Shown one piece after another: positions 22,836 through 35,569 of a DNA stretch of 64,000 nt. The stretch lies in the NCBI RefSeq assembly GCF_048569485.1, contig NC_134357.1, positions 481,646,163-481,710,162 on the forward strand, written 5' to 3'. Both the position numbers and the translations under genes were made by a program. The notes below the pieces were generated by a model. That model saw nothing but the letters and a program-made list of their open reading frames with translations, searched no databases and had not been told where the DNA came from. Position 1 is the stretch's first letter; the number at the start of each line of letters is the position of its first letter. Source of the DNA: Anomaloglossus baeobatrachus (taxonomy: Eukaryota > Chordata > Amphibia > Anura > Aromobatidae).

Positions 22836-25690
22836 TGTTACAAGTGCAACAAGACCGGCCACTTCGCAAGAAGCTGTCCTTTAAACGGGCAACCCCTGGG
22901 GCCAAGGGCCAATCCCCAGGAATAAATTGCCAAGGCCCAGCACACTGGAGAGAGCGGTATGTTGGGGGACGGCCCATTGTTTCTATCACCCTGGATGGGA
23001 TCCCGACCTCTGCACTTCTTGATACCGGCTCCCAGGTAACGACTTTTCACTATATACTATATAAGAAATTTTGGCTTGATGATGATCTGACCCCACCGGA
23101 CGACAGCCTGACCATCTATGCTGTCAACGGGTTACCTTTGACTCAGATTGGGTTCAAGGAGGTGAACATTAAGGTGGGCCGAGTAGAATTGCAGAGGCAA
23201 TGCTTCATAGTAGTACAAAATGACCCTAGTGATCGGAACCCGAAGATCCTCTTATACACAAATGTCAATGAGAATTGTATGGGGGAAGTACTGTTTTTGC
23301 TTCAACAGCTGTCCGAGACTGCAGGAGCAGGGCGACAGAGAGTCCTGCAACGTGAGATCCGAGCCCTCCTGCAACGGCAACAGGTAAATCTCTCTGGAGG
23401 AGAGATAGGTGGTGTACGGGGAATGGATACGGCCCCTCTGGTAGTGCCCCCACGGAGTGAAATGTTAATGTGCAGGGCAGCTGTAGGACCCCAGGGACAG
23501 GATTACCAGGCAGTGGTAGAACCCTCACCCTCAGAGCATTGGCCCACCGTGTTTACGGCCAGGGGGGTAGTTGATGTCCAGAAGGGGAGAGTGCCCGTGC
23601 GAGTGCTAAACTATGGGGAGGAGGAAGTTACACTACCGAGGCATGCCAGCATAGCCAAGCTGTTCACAGTAAACGTAGATGACATCCATGCAACAAGCTC
23701 TTCAGACAAACCTAGCCAGTTCCCAGGAGCTAGCCCCCAAGATCCGATAGAGAAGTGGTGTCAGGAGTTGTGGGCACCGACTCTACACCTACACATCATA
23801 AACAAGGGGTCTACAGGGTTGTCAGGGAGTATGAGCAGGTCTTTAGCAAACACCCATTGGACTTTGGGCGGATTAAAGGGGTACAGCATCACATACCCAC
23901 AGGCACTCACCCACCCTTCAAGGAGAGGTATAGGTCCATACCACCTGCCGATTACCAATCTGCCACAGATATGCTCAGAAGCATGAAAGAAGCAGGAGTG
24001 ATCCGTGACAGCTGCAGTCCCTGGGCCGCCCCGCTGGTACTTGTAAGAAAGAAGGATGGGACTATGAGGATGTGTGTAGACTACCGACAGATTAAAAAAA
24101 TCACACACAAAGACGCCTACCCTTTACGCCGAATTGAGGAATCATTAGCCGCTTTGAAGTCTGCTACTTACTTTTCCACCCTTGGTCTCACCAGCGGGTA
24201 CTGGCAGGTGGCAGTCGTCGAGGAAGACCGGGAGAAGACCGCGTTCGCTACTCCGATGGGCCTATGTGAATTTAATAGCATGTCATTCTGTGCAACTCAC
24301 CCAGGACGTTCCAGAGGCCAATGGAGTGTTGCCTGGGCCACTGCAACTTTGAGACCGTCTTGTTGTATCTGGACGACACCATGGTTTACTCCAAGACCTA
24401 CGAAGCACACCTGGAGCACCTGACCGAGGTGTTTGACACTCTGTCCAAATACGGAATGAAGCTCAAGTTATCCAAGTGCCACTTACTGAAGCCGAAGGTG
24501 CAGTACTTAGGGCATGTGTTGAGTGCTGAAGGTGTAGCATCAGACCCAGAGAAGATCACAGCCATACAGAACTGGCCGTGGCCCACTACCGACAGAGAAG
24601 TGCGGCACTTCCTGGGCCTGATGAAGTACTACCGGAGGTTCATCAAGGGGTATACCCAAATGGCAGCCTCCTTGCAGGACCTTCTGGTGTGTCAGACTGT
24701 ACACGGTAAATCCTCAGGGCCTCCAATCAAATGAGGCAAGGAACAAGAAGACTCCTTTGAACGGATGAAGTCTGTCCTGACAGGGGATGAAATCCTGGTT
24801 CATCCGTCTCCCATTCGTGTTGTATACGGATGCCAGTAATGTGGGATTAAGAGCCGTCTTGTCACAGGTGCAGAAGGGCAAGGAGAAGGTGATTGCTTAT
24901 GCCAGCCAGAAGTTAAGACCTACGGAGAGGAATCCAGAAAATTATAGCTACTTCAAGTTGGAGTTTCTGGCACTCATCTGGGCTGTGACAGAAAGATTCA
25001 AGCACTACCTTTCCGCCGCCAAGTTCACAGTGTACACAGACAATAATCCATTGACTCACTTGGATACAGCGAAGCTGGGAGCCTTGGAACAACAATGGGT
25101 TGCACGGTTAGCCAATTATGATTTTGTTATCAAATACAGGGCTGGCCGCAAAATCACTAACGCAGATGCACTGTCCAGGATGCCCCATTTGTTCGATGAA
25201 GGGAGGGATGAAGATGACCTGGAATAAGTGGAGCTACCTGCGTTCCATCAGCCCCCGCCCGAAGAGCGGTCCAGATCCAGTGTTCACCAGCAGGAGATGA
25301 CCTGTAACCCGTTACCTCATCATGGCTGGCAAGAAGCCCAGGATCGGGACCCTGCGATCAAATTGGTCAAAGTGTTGCTGGCCAGAGCTGATGCCCGTCT
25401 TGGACCAGGTGCCCCAGAGGAGACCAGAAAATTGTGGCAAGACCGGAGTCGGCTTTATCTGCACCAAGGCAAGCTATGTAGGAGCTTGACCAACCCCAAG
25501 ACCCACAAGAGAATCTGCCAGATCGTGGTTCCCAAGTCGTACGTCCCAGTGGTGCTAGAGGCATACCATGATGGAGCCGGGCACTTTGGGTGGAAGAAGT
25601 TCGAGTTGTTGTTAAGGAGCCGCTTCTACTGGATAGGAATGAGGGACTCCATAGAGGCCTGGTGTAGGAATTGTGGCCCTGTGCCTTGAG
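22836..25690 (+). pseudogene. Ty3 gag end and pol region (fossil)
   Basis: Recognisable parts, in order: zinc knuckle CYKCNKTGHFARSC near 22836; aspartic protease ALLDTGSQVTTF near 23010; reverse transcriptase from about 23880, with SPWAAPLVLVRKKDG, then the YLDD box (LLYLDDTMVYS) near 24365; RNase H from about 24815 (LYTDASNVGL, then YTDNNPLTHL near 25035); and the integrase zinc region near 25560-25675 (AYHDGAGHFG, then CRNC). This order is typical of Ty3/gypsy (Metaviridae). In a living element these would process and copy the RNA and join the DNA to the host genome. The region is broken in several places. Confidence 0.88.
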
Positions 25691-25711
25691 CTACGTTTAA
25701 CCAAAGGGGAA

Positions 25712-26862
25712 TGTGACGCCCTGGCCTATCAGGTCGACACAGGATATTGTGCAATCTGCCCTTCTACATGATATCCACATCCTCCTTGGTTACTGGTCCC
25801 TGGCCTTTGGTGTTGCCAAGAACCAGCCAATCAAAAATCCTAGAAACACTCTGCACCACACCCACCAGACACACCAATGGGTAGCCTGAAGGGAATAGGG
25901 ACGCCTACTTGGGGGTTGGTTTGGGAAGGTCAGGAGTGTCAAGGGTAGTCAGCTGTGTGGTGACTCTAGTGAAGAGAGGTCACAAGTCAGTTGGAGGAGG
26001 TTAGGAGCTGGGCTCCTCAGTTACTAGGTGGCAGACGTTGGTCTGGGCCTGGTAGGAGCTGGAACCCCAGTTGCAGGGGATCATATTCAAGGGGCACGGA
26101 ATTGTCGAGGAGGGCAGCCGGCAGCCTTGAGCCATCTCCGGGCAGGGACCAGGGCACGGCGGGGTACGTGGACCCTAGGCCAGGAAGTAGCTTCAAGCGT
26201 CCTGGTAATTTACCCGACGAGGGTGAAGTCTTCAAGATTCATTCTCCACCCGCTCCAAAATTGGGTACTAGCGCAACGAGGGGGATAGGACTTTCCCAAT
26301 ACACAGCTCAGAAAATCATAAGCGTGAACCCTGAGAGCAAGCTCACTCTGTTAGCCATACGGGTGAGCAGGACCCGACTAGTTCTATACTACAGGGGCTA
26401 ACCAGTAAAGAAAGTGCCAAGGGAAAGGTCACAGGCTAACAAGCAACACCATCGGGCACGGGATCCAAGCGTGCTCCCTCCTTGCTACAGCGGTGCTCAG
26501 AACTTCGGTTTACAAGTTGTCGGTGTCAGCGTTATTGGATTGAGTGAGTACTCAGTGACCCTTTCCGCTCCAACGGCGTCCCCCTCGCACCATCTCCGAG
26601 CCCTGGGGCAATATTCCCCTACCCACAGAGGGGTTAAACACCTAGCTGCCATTCCACCGCCACCGGGCTCTTCCAACAGCAGCGGTGGTACTCCACCTTA
26701 CCACACACCGTGGGTGGCGTCACAAACTCTAAACACAAAATCCCCTGTAAATACCCCCTTTTAGTTCGAGTGACCGCGCGACCCGTCCCGGGTCTGGAGA
26801 CCCCTCGAGTCACCGCGGATCCGTATCCGAGCAGTCTCGGCTGCTGACGCTGGGACGGTACA
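25712..26862 (+). repeat. 3' LTR of the Ty3 element
   Basis: It starts tgtgacgccctggcc directly after a polypurine tract and ends gacggtaca, followed by the target duplication caga. It is shorter than its 5' partner. Confidence 0.9.
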
Positions 26863-26866
26863 CAGA

Positions 26867-27299
26867 TTTTTGGGAATTTCTTCCACTGGCTGCCTTTTTT
26901 TAACTATTACGGGTCATCAAAAAGTAAAAAAACAAAATTCTTAAATTCACCTCTCCACTTACTTTTCCGGCCCTAATGCTAACCACTGGCACCCATCTGG
27001 TCTTCACCACATCATCTGATCCCCCATCCATCCTGTCCTCGCCGCATCGCTTGATCCACTGCCACTCATGCTAGAATCCCCAGGCCTTACAGGTGTTATG
27101 GTCACTGCATGGCATCCAGCGTCCGGTGGTGGACTCAGTGGACCATGTACTGGACTTCCCTGAGGAAGCAACCAGCAGCAAACCCCTATACAGGGACTGT
27201 GCGGTGCTTCCAACAGAAGGCGTAAATGCACATCAGCCAGGGACCGGAAGAGGCAGTCACTTAGGATGAGTAAGGGCATAATGTCCAGTACAGGAGTGC
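26867..27299. other. No recognised feature
   Basis: DNA flanking the Ty3 element. A minus-strand open frame at 27004-27375 has no recognisable domain. Confidence 0.3.
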
Positions 27300-27520
27300 C
27301 CAGATATGGTGGCACAGAGGTGAAGGCTCCGATGAGATGGCACTGTGGCGTAGGTTCAGACATGGCAGCACTCATGATGGTTCAGAGGAGATGGCACTTG
27401 TGGAATTGACTCCGACGTGGCGACATATTGGTGATGGTTCAGATGTGACGACACTTGTGGCAATGGCTCAGACATGACGGCATTCTGGAGATGTCTCAGA
27501 CGAGGTGGCACAAAGATGGA
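27300..27520. repeat. Degenerate ~50-60-bp tandem repeat
   Basis: Variants of 'gatggttcagaggagatggcac' recur four to five times ('atggttcagatgtgacgacac', 'atggctcagacatgacggc'). Confidence 0.5.
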
Positions 27521-28178
27521 GAGCAGGCTCTAGGACGAGACAGAGGTTAGGAACATGGACTGGTACTAGACCAAGGTAGGACTAGACACAGAGACGTACA
27601 GAGACCTGAGAACAAGCAATGCACTATTAGTAATAGTGCTCAGGCGCCTCCTGACAGGGGAGGCAGACTTAAATACCTTTAGGGTAATGAGTGACCTCAG
27701 GAACAACTTCCAGGTAATGAGGTACCGGCCCGTTAAGAAGAAAGGTGGCGCGGCTTGGAAGTATGAAGAGGTTGCAGCAGGGCCTGGAGCAGGTGAGGAG
27801 ACTACAGAGCTGTGGGACAGGTGATAGGAAGGACGCCCCCGCCAGAGACTGGGAGTGGGGGCGTGCATGGGAGCCATGCTGAAACCAGGTAGGAGGGGTT
27901 GGGAGGAGGGGTGCCCCCCTGAGACCCGGTGGGGACAGGCGCTGCAAAGGGTTTAATTGAGCTTCGGTGGGGTTTTGTGCCAGAGTACGGGAGGTCAAAA
28001 TGACATCATGACTTCCCGCATGCATGCGTAGTACCCTCCCAGGCTCCATTACAACAGAAAGTCCTTACTCAACATGAGAGCCACAGTGCAAGTGGCGGGG
28101 GGATATGAAGATGCAGTGACAGCGAGGACTGGAAGGGTGGTGGTAAGTAGCGAAGAGACTGAAGAGGTGAGAGGTAAG
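27521..28178 (-). repeat. LTR-like or other old repeat, unassigned
   Basis: Phrases such as 'gacttaaatacctttagggtaatgagtgacctcagg' in sense resemble minus-strand promoter-proximal LTR sequence, but I cannot fix ends. Open frames on the minus strand (27566-28049) show no domain. Confidence 0.25.
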
Positions 28179-29281
28179 TGTAGTGCCCTGGAAAACCAGG
28201 TAGTGGCACATATAGGCCCCCGCAGAACACCAATCCCAAAAAGGGTTACAGCAGCCAACCTGAAACCCTAGTCACCCCCCTCAGGGAAGGACAGACACAC
28301 CAGTGGGAGGGACCAGGTGGATAGGGAACGCCCACCTAGGGGTCTGGAGAGCCCGGGGCGGGAAAATAGTGAGATGAGTTAAGTTCTAGTTCAAGTTCGG
28401 AGTGGAGGTGCCAAACTGATAGGTGCCAGAGTCGGAGCCCTGACACCTTGGCTAGGTGGCAGACGGCAGCCAGGGTCTGCAGGAGACGGGAAGACGGCTG
28501 CGGGGATCTGAGGTGGACCGGGGCAGGGTTGGAGCCCGCCGGTACCGACACCGGAGAACCGACCCGGAAACTGTGTGCACAGAGGGGGTACTTGGACCCT
28601 GAAGCCAGGATCGGCACCAACGGCCTAGCTAATTAACCAATTGAGAGCAGGATTAAAGGTCCTGTCCCAACCTAAGTCCCGAAAAGTAGACAACCACCCA
28701 CCAAGAGGGATAGGGCAACCACCAGGGCCCATAGATCCCAAGGGTCAGCGTCAAACGGGCAGGGCTCCCAACCAGAGGAGCGGGAGCGGACTCCTGTGTT
28801 TTACACCGGGAAGCCCTATCTACAAAACAGTGCAGAGGAGAGAGACTTTGACTACCAAACCCGGGTGTGGGATCAGATACACCCATCTGCGGCAGCCGGC
28901 CACCATCACCTTGGTTTACCACAGGACTCGTGTGCTTTATTCCACCGTGAGTAACATCCCCGGCCCGACCGGGTACGCCAGCCCCTGCAATCACAATCCT
29001 CAGCATAGAGACACTGGGCCCCGGGGCATCCATCCCTACCCACGGAGGGGTTAACATCCAGCTGCCATCACATCTCCCCAGGTCTCCCATAACCGCAGCG
29101 GTGGTGCCATACCTCACCACACACCGTGGGTGGCGTCACAGACAATTTACAACCAATCCCGTACAAATACGTCCCCATTTTATTCGTAGTGTCTGCGCGA
29201 CCACCGGGTCCAGAGAACCCCTCGAGCCGTACTGTAGATCCAGATCCGAGCAGCGGCGGCTTCGGGCGTGGGGGCGGCACA
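28179..29281 (+). repeat. Solo LTR, related to the Ty3 LTR
   Basis: It starts tgtagtgccctgg and ends gggcggcaca. The last 250 bases share phrases with the Ty3 LTRs at 16306 and 25712: 'cccacggaggggttaac', 'cgcagcggtggt', 'cacaccgtgggtggcgtcac' and 'cccctcgag'. Flanking taag and ttag differ by one base and may be a worn 4-bp duplication. No internal region is present. Confidence 0.7.
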
Positions 29282-30700
29282 TTAGGTGAGTAAAAGGATT
29301 CTTTTTTAACCTTTTGATGATCATTTATGGTTCAGAAAGATGAGTGATGAAGAGCGTATAATTGTTTCTTTTTAATATAGTACATTTATTATGCTCTGCG
29401 GTCTACAACTGTTGTTGGGATCTTTTTTTACCAAGACATTGGTGATAAGAAGGATGCATGTACGATATCTGCATTTTTAACATGATAGTCGATGAATTGG
29501 GCAGTTATGATCAATTTGCTTTCTGGTGGGCTTGTTAATATTTATGGTTATGGCCACCTTCCCTTCTAGCCTTTACTATCTCATAGGGTCTGACATGGAA
29601 GACATGACCTAAATCTGTCTATCATTTCCAGATAAGGTCACATTAGTACGGAAATGGCAGGAGAGCTTGTTAATCTTCACAAATAAACATGGCCAGTCCT
29701 TCTCACAGACACCCAGTCTGAGTGGTCCTGCCATGGGCGTAGGGCAGGTAACAGAACGAGAAAATATTCTGCAGATCCCCGCAGTCCATTCACACTACCT
29801 TCTGTTCTATATCCTGTTTTTTTGACTGTGCCGTGTCAAAGGGTGTAAAAATATGTTGTTAACAGTGAGCTGCTGATTCTAGAAACCTTATACCCAGCCC
29901 CGCGTCCATGGCCAAGGGAAAAAAACTTCTAAAATAAACAATCTCAGAAAAGGTGAATTACCCGGGAGTGCGACGTATACAATGTTCGGTTTGTGTGTCG
30001 TCTGCTACAACATAGAAGTGATGGCGGCACTAAACAGGGGGTCCCTCCGGCTGCACGTTCAATGGAAACTGAGGTCTAAGCTCAGGAGCAATTATGTTTA
30101 GCTGTTGAACTGAAAATGAGGTAACACACCCTGTTAATGTTAACAAATAGGGAGTGTAGAATATTATGTATACAATATATCTTTGGCCATCAATATTACT
30201 TTATATGGTGATCTTTGCCCAATGAATACTTGTATTTTTATTGGTTGGCACAACGTATACCCAGTCTATGAGGCTTTAATGTACCATCATTTGACTCTGA
30301 TACTTTTGTCTGCACAAATACGACAAAATAAAGTTATTATATATGATATAAGTTATAGAATATGATGCTTTGTGAGCATCCTGCAGTTTCAGAGCGCTAG
30401 GCAGCTGTTTAGAAGAACCCATAGCTGCTGTTTTTTAGCACAAGGTTAGAGGAGGCTAGGTTTTTATAAAGCTGTGAAATTTGCATCACCTGGACTTTCC
30501 TAACGATGCTAGTCAACAAGCGATAATCTTAATAGGTTAGTTAAGCCCTGAAACATTGGTCAAAGTTATCTGAGTGCACAAATCTCCAAGGTTACACTAA
30601 CTAAAGAATCGATTTTCCTTTTTGTAATTTTTAAACTGTTAAAGATGAATATACATATATTTTTTTTTGCCTAAATGTGTTATCTTAAACTTTATGACTC
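29282..30700. other. No recognised feature
   Basis: AT-rich DNA, apparently without repeats that I can name and without a domain-bearing frame. It is one of the longer stretches that could be old unique sequence. Confidence 0.3.
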
Positions 30701-30703
30701 TTA

Positions 30704-30946
30704 AGGCCCTGTCACACACAGAGATAAATCTTTGGCAGATCTGTGGTTGCAGTGAAATCATGGACATATTGTTCCATTTGTACACAGCCACAAACCTGGC
30801 ACTGATTGTCCACAATTTCACTGCAACCACAGATCTGCCACAGATCTGCCACAGATCTGCCACAGATCTGCCACAGATCTGCCACAGATCTGCCACAGAT
30901 CTGCCACAGATCTGCCACAGATCTGCCTCTGTGTGTGACAGGGCCT
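30704..30946. mobile_element. Harbinger-type MITE with 11-bp array
   Basis: Perfect 20-bp TIRs (aggccctgtcacacacagag) are flanked by the duplication TTA at 30701-30703 and 30947-30949. The inverted match continues inward (ggcagatctgtggttgcagtg). In the right arm an 11-bp piece, cagatctgcca, has expanded to about nine tandem copies at 30828-30926, while the left arm has one. Open frames on both strands of the array are artefacts of the repeat. Confidence 0.9.
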
Positions 30947-30949
30947 TTA

Positions 30950-31594
30950 GAGATCATTTCATCTTCAGCTTGCTTAACTGTTCACAATAACAATAATTAT
31001 AACTAGGGATGCCCAAACGTTTGCATGTCACTGTAGAATGGGACCAGCATTTAGTTTTAAAATGGGGCTTTGGAAATGAAGATGCAGTTTTATATATAAG
31101 GATATCTCTTTTAATTTGTCAAGAAACTGCAATAATTGTGCTCGGCAAATTTTTGGAACTATACAAACTAATGTAGAGACATGTGTCAGCAAGGTTTGCA
31201 CAGTGAGGGGTGCAAAAATGAGGTCTCTTTCTCGAGTTAGATGTAGGTCCTCAGTAAGGTAAATAGTTCAAATTTAATATCTGGAAATACAATAAATAGC
31301 CTTTGGCACCAATTCAATAAAATCTTTACAGTGGAAAATTGGCGTAAAATACTTTGAACAGTCACTAAATTTTTACATAATGCTACATTTTCCAATTTTC
31401 ATTGGGCAGCTTCACCAAAGTGAGCAAATCTGGGTAGGAGGTGGTGTGGGAGGAGGCATCGAAATGTCCACCCACCAAATTAATCAAAAGGGGACATTAG
31501 TTACTCTTGAAATGTTACTCCAGTCCCTGACTGGAGTACCATTTCTAGCAAGGCTCATGGAGGCATATGCCACTGATAAGATGCATCTAATTCA
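30950..31594. other. No recognised feature
   Basis: AT-rich DNA without recognisable coding or repeat structure. Confidence 0.3.
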
Positions 31595-31597
31595 TTA

Positions 31598-33735
31598 GCC
31601 CCTTCACCACCCGGCGATTTTCCATTTTTTGTTTTCGTTTTTTCCTCCCCTGCTTCTGTGTCGCCCAGGCAATGAGGTACTCGGTCCCGGGCGGTTTACT
31701 ACTGGGGAATATCACTTTGGTGGCCGATGCCCGGTCCCGTGCCCTGGGTGTTTTTTAATGGGGAGTATTTACAGGGGAGAATAAAGTCATTTGTGTGACG
31801 CCACCTGCGGGTTGCGGTTAATATGGGGGAAACGCCGCTGCTGGATTGGTTATTCCTAGGGCCGGTCGTAATGGCAGCTGAGGTGGTAGGCCCTCCACAG
31901 GTAGGGCTGAGCCCAGGGAGCTGTATGGTGGAAGTGCCAGAATAAGGAAGGCCACACCGGGGTTGTAATTAACAGTCTCTACTCACTCTGGACCCTCGGA
32001 TGGCTGGTTCAGGTCACTGTAGTTCCAGTGCCAGTTGATGACTCGGTTGCTCTGTCCACAGCACTCTCAGTGCGGTTGGGTCCCCGTAGCGTGGAGCGTT
32101 TAGGGCCCGACTGTCCCTTTGTGGTGGCAGCCTCCTTGTCCATACGACAGGCAGTATGGACCCTGTAGGGCTTGTCTGTGTCCCAAACCCTGATCTTTGT
32201 TTTACTGCTGGTGCCCCAGGATTTGTGGGTGAGTGAGGTTGGTGAAGGTCCCCTCACTGTGCAAGTATTTGCCAGATCGTCTGAAACTGTCGCCTGACCT
32301 AGGGCCCTGTGCCCCGTGCATGCTCTGGTTCCAGCGGTACTCGGGTGTACCTGCCTTGGCGACCACTCTCCTGTGCCCCCGGGTCACCGTTACACGACCC
32401 AGCTCTCAGGCACCTCTTTCTACTTTCATTTCCTACTCAGACTGCCTGCAGTCCCCTCTCACCAGGTTGTCTAGTCCCTCTGGTCTGGCTCCGCCCTCTA
32501 GGTGGCCATCCCCTTCTGTCCGACTAGCCAATTACCCCTGGTGTTGGAGTGGTAACTAGGATTTCGGTGTGTGTGGGTGTTTCTGGCACTGGTGTTCCAG
32601 GTCCCAGGGGGGTAGGCTCTGCATCCCCGTGAGGATGCAGTTCCTAGTAGTGCCCTGAGTGGCTCAGGGGCGCCACACTTCCAAGAACCATAATTTTTTT
32701 TATTTTTCCATCAATATAGCCACATAAGGGCTTGTTTTTTTGCGGGACGAATTGTACTTTTGAATTACATGATTCACTCTAAAACATATTGCACTGGAAA
32801 GTGGGAAAACAATTGTGAAGTGTTGTGAAATTACAAAAATGTGCAATTCCACAATTGGTTTTGGGTTTTATTATTTACCATATTCACTATGTGGTAAAAC
32901 TAACCTGGCAGTATGATTCTAAAAATCAGTACAAGTCCATAAATACCAAAAATGTCTGAGTTTTTTTTATATTTTAGTGGTGAAAAAAATTAAAAAAATT
33001 GTCAAAAAAGAATTTTGTCGCCATTTTCCGAAACCTGTAGCGTTCTCATTTTTTGGAATCTGGGGCTCAGTGATGGCTTATTTTTTGTGTTTAAGCTGAT
33101 GTTTTTAATTAGACCATTTTTGGGTAGATGTGATGTTTTCATCTCCTCTTTTTGCATTTTATTGTAATAAACGTAATTCTGGCGTTCTTATTTTTCTTTA
33201 CGCCCTTTACGGATCAGATTAATTTATTGTATATTTAGATAGATCGGGCATGTCTGAAGCAAATATGTGTATTTTTTTTTTGCTTTATTTTTAATGGGGC
33301 AAAAGCAGGACGATTTGAACTTTTGTGTTTTTTATTTTTTCTTATTGTTAAAAACTTGTTTTTAAAATTTTTATTATTATTACTAGCCTTCTTAGGGGAC
33401 TTGAAACTGACATACGCCGATCGTTTCTCCTGCTTGAGAACCTTGAGAACCTGTACAGCAGAAAGGCTGATCTCCTGTGAATGATGATGGTTAGTTATGT
33501 CATGACAGTGACATGGGTCATCAGATGACCACCAAAAGTTAAGACAGCCCATCGACATCCCGTGATCAAGCCGGCTGATAATCACTGATCCACTTGGGCC
33601 TGTTAGCTACACATGTCTGCTGACCAGATTAGCTGACATGTGCGAGGAAATATGCAGGCTCACCGCGTGAGCCTGCATGGAAGGGATAGACACGACCAAG
33701 GTTGTACCAATACGTCATAGGTTGTGAAAGGGTTC
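31598..33735. mobile_element. Old non-autonomous repeat split by a solo LTR
   Basis: The left edge (gccccttcaccacccgg) and right edge (ggttgtgaaagggttc) form a weak inverted match, and between them lies T-rich DNA with phrases such as 'agggcttgtttttttgcggg'. The solo LTR at 31657-32677 interrupts it with a clean 4-bp duplication, cttc, so the flanking parts belong together. It is probably an old DNA transposon; ends and superfamily are uncertain. Confidence 0.45.
31657..32677 (-). repeat. Solo LTR, TGTGGCGCCC family
   Basis: Minus-strand LTR with start tgtggcgcccctgag (at 32677) and end gcgacaca (at 31657). The duplication cttc flanks it at 31653-31656 and 32678-32681. It shares phrases with the LTRs at 36116, 50651 and 54001: 'gtgacgccacctgcgg' and a 3' end 'ctcaggggcgccaca' on the plus strand. 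Confidence 0.85.
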
Positions 33736-34489
33736 AGGATTGTGCGCCTTGACGCAAATTTGTGCATGTCACTCATTAAAATTGGCGTGTGAAACCCAAG
33801 TCTTAATCAATGATTTTAAAATTGACTACTTACGTTGATTACCATTTCTCAACAGAGCTGTGTATTCACTTCGTGAAAAGTTTTGTAAGCGAAGGTTTTT
33901 AATAATAAAGTCATATAATTGTACCAGAAACTCTAAAGATTAGATGGTTCATAGTCTATGGTACAATCGCTTTAAAATGCGAAGCTCCCAAATTTGTCTG
34001 AAAACAGGACAGTCTGATTTCAGATGAGTGGTTAACCTGTCATGTACAATATATTATATAGATGGCCATTTTTGGCCTTTTCAGTCATATTCCTCATCAC
34101 TTGGGAAAGATCCCATTCCCTATACCAGCCCTGTGGACAAATCAATCTCCTTATGTAGGCATTGTGGCACATGCCCTGCAAGCTTCTCACTATAGCTACA
34201 CCCCTGCTTAGAGCCATCACATCATCAGGTCCATGTATTATTGATGTTTGTGTTTCATAGGAGACACAGGGCTAGTGAATCCTTAAGTCACACATACTAA
34301 AATTTTGATATTAATTGGGAAAATGTTCCATGTGGAGAGGAGAACAATAAAAGTTTTTGGTTAAGTGACCAAATGGTATTTATGAGTTATCAAAATCATC
34401 AAACAATGGAAAATACAGTAATTTATGATCTTTTCGATTATCTAAATGGCATTGTCACCCCTAAACTATTTAGTGGAGAGGTACTATGG
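33736..34489. other. No recognised feature
   Basis: AT-rich DNA. No domain-bearing frame or clear repeat. Confidence 0.3.
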
Positions 34490-35560
34490 ACAATTAGATT
34501 TGGGAAGACTATCAGTCTTGCAACTGGGGGAACCACCTGTTAGTGTCCGGAGAGTGAACCACCTCCTGGTGGTGTCAAACTACTTATCAGTGGCTTGGGG
34601 AAAACTATGCTAATGACACTACTGGTGGCAATCATGGCTATCAATCAGGGGCATCCAACTACTTGTCAATGATATGGGGGAACTACTGTCATTGAGAGTC
34701 ATGATTGGTGGCATGGGGAGAGTGAACCACCTCTCGGGGGCATCAACCTATTCATCAGTGGCTTGGGAAAAACTATGCTAATGATACTCCTGGTGGCAAT
34801 CATGGCCATCATCATCATCATCAGTATCCAACTAGTCATTAATTATATGTAGGAACCAATGTCATTGGGAGTTATGGAGAGAGTGAACCATCTCTCGGTG
34901 GCATGAACCTACTCATCAGTGGCTTTGGGGAGCCACCCACCCCAGTGACAATCCTAGTGGCAATCATAGCCATCATCATTAATGTCATGGAGGGACAGAA
35001 GCATGAATCAGTGGCATCAAACCTCTCATCAATAATGTAGAGGGAACTACTCTCCATGATCATCATGGTTGGTAACATGCGGGAGATTGAAACATCTATT
35101 AGCAGCATCAACCACTACTGGTTGCACTCATGACCATTATGATCAATGGTATGGGGAGACTGAAACATCAATTGGTGGCATTCAACCACTCATCAATGAC
35201 ATCTATCAGTGGCATGGGAGGAAACAATATCAATGATGCCTTTGGTAGGGTTGTTGATTATCAAAGTTTCTGGTGTCAAGAGAATAATACACTCTTAGTA
35301 GCATCAACAAGTCATTTCTGGTGGGTTGGAAGCCAACATCAGAGATGCTGCTTTCAATAGTGAGGGTTATTTTTCATAATGGAACCAACTCTAGGAGACA
35401 TTAAGCCATGCCAGTGGCATAGGGGGAGCCAATGCTGGTGACATTCCTGGTGACATCTATGAGAATACTGAACTCTTGAAGGCAGTAAACTTTTTCTCAG
35501 TGGCATTAGGGGAGCCACAGTCAGCGACACTCATAGTGGTGTCTATGGAGATGCGAAACC
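34490..35560. repeat. Decayed satellite, ~170-210-bp period
   Basis: The phrases 'gagtgaaccacctctcgg', 'catcagtggcttgggg' and 'gtggcaatcatggc' recur five or more times with many differences, and smaller sub-repeats of 'catca' are present. Similar phrases (ggtggcactacttgtggcatcc) appear again at 38065-38100, so the array may once have continued past the later insertions. Confidence 0.6.
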
Positions 35561-35569
35561 ATCCTGTCA

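Larger units (their letters stand above)
16306..26862 (+). mobile_element. Ty3/gypsy LTR retrotransposon, broken fossil
   Basis: Two LTRs sharing the start tgtgacgccctggcc and the end gtaca enclose gag and pol. A 4-bp duplication, caga, lies at 16302-16305 and 26863-26866. A likely primer binding site begins soon after the 5' LTR (tggcgtcacgaacagga) and a polypurine tract (ccaaagggga) precedes the 3' LTR. Parts seen are gag with a zinc knuckle, aspartic protease, reverse transcriptase, RNase H and the zinc region of integrase, the usual Ty3 order. Two later insertions lie inside it: a Harbinger-type MITE (19143-19724) and a foldback transposon (20341-22790). The element is broken, with roughly half a dozen breaks. 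About 7 differences in the first ~115 aligned LTR bases suggest a moderate age. Confidence 0.92.
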
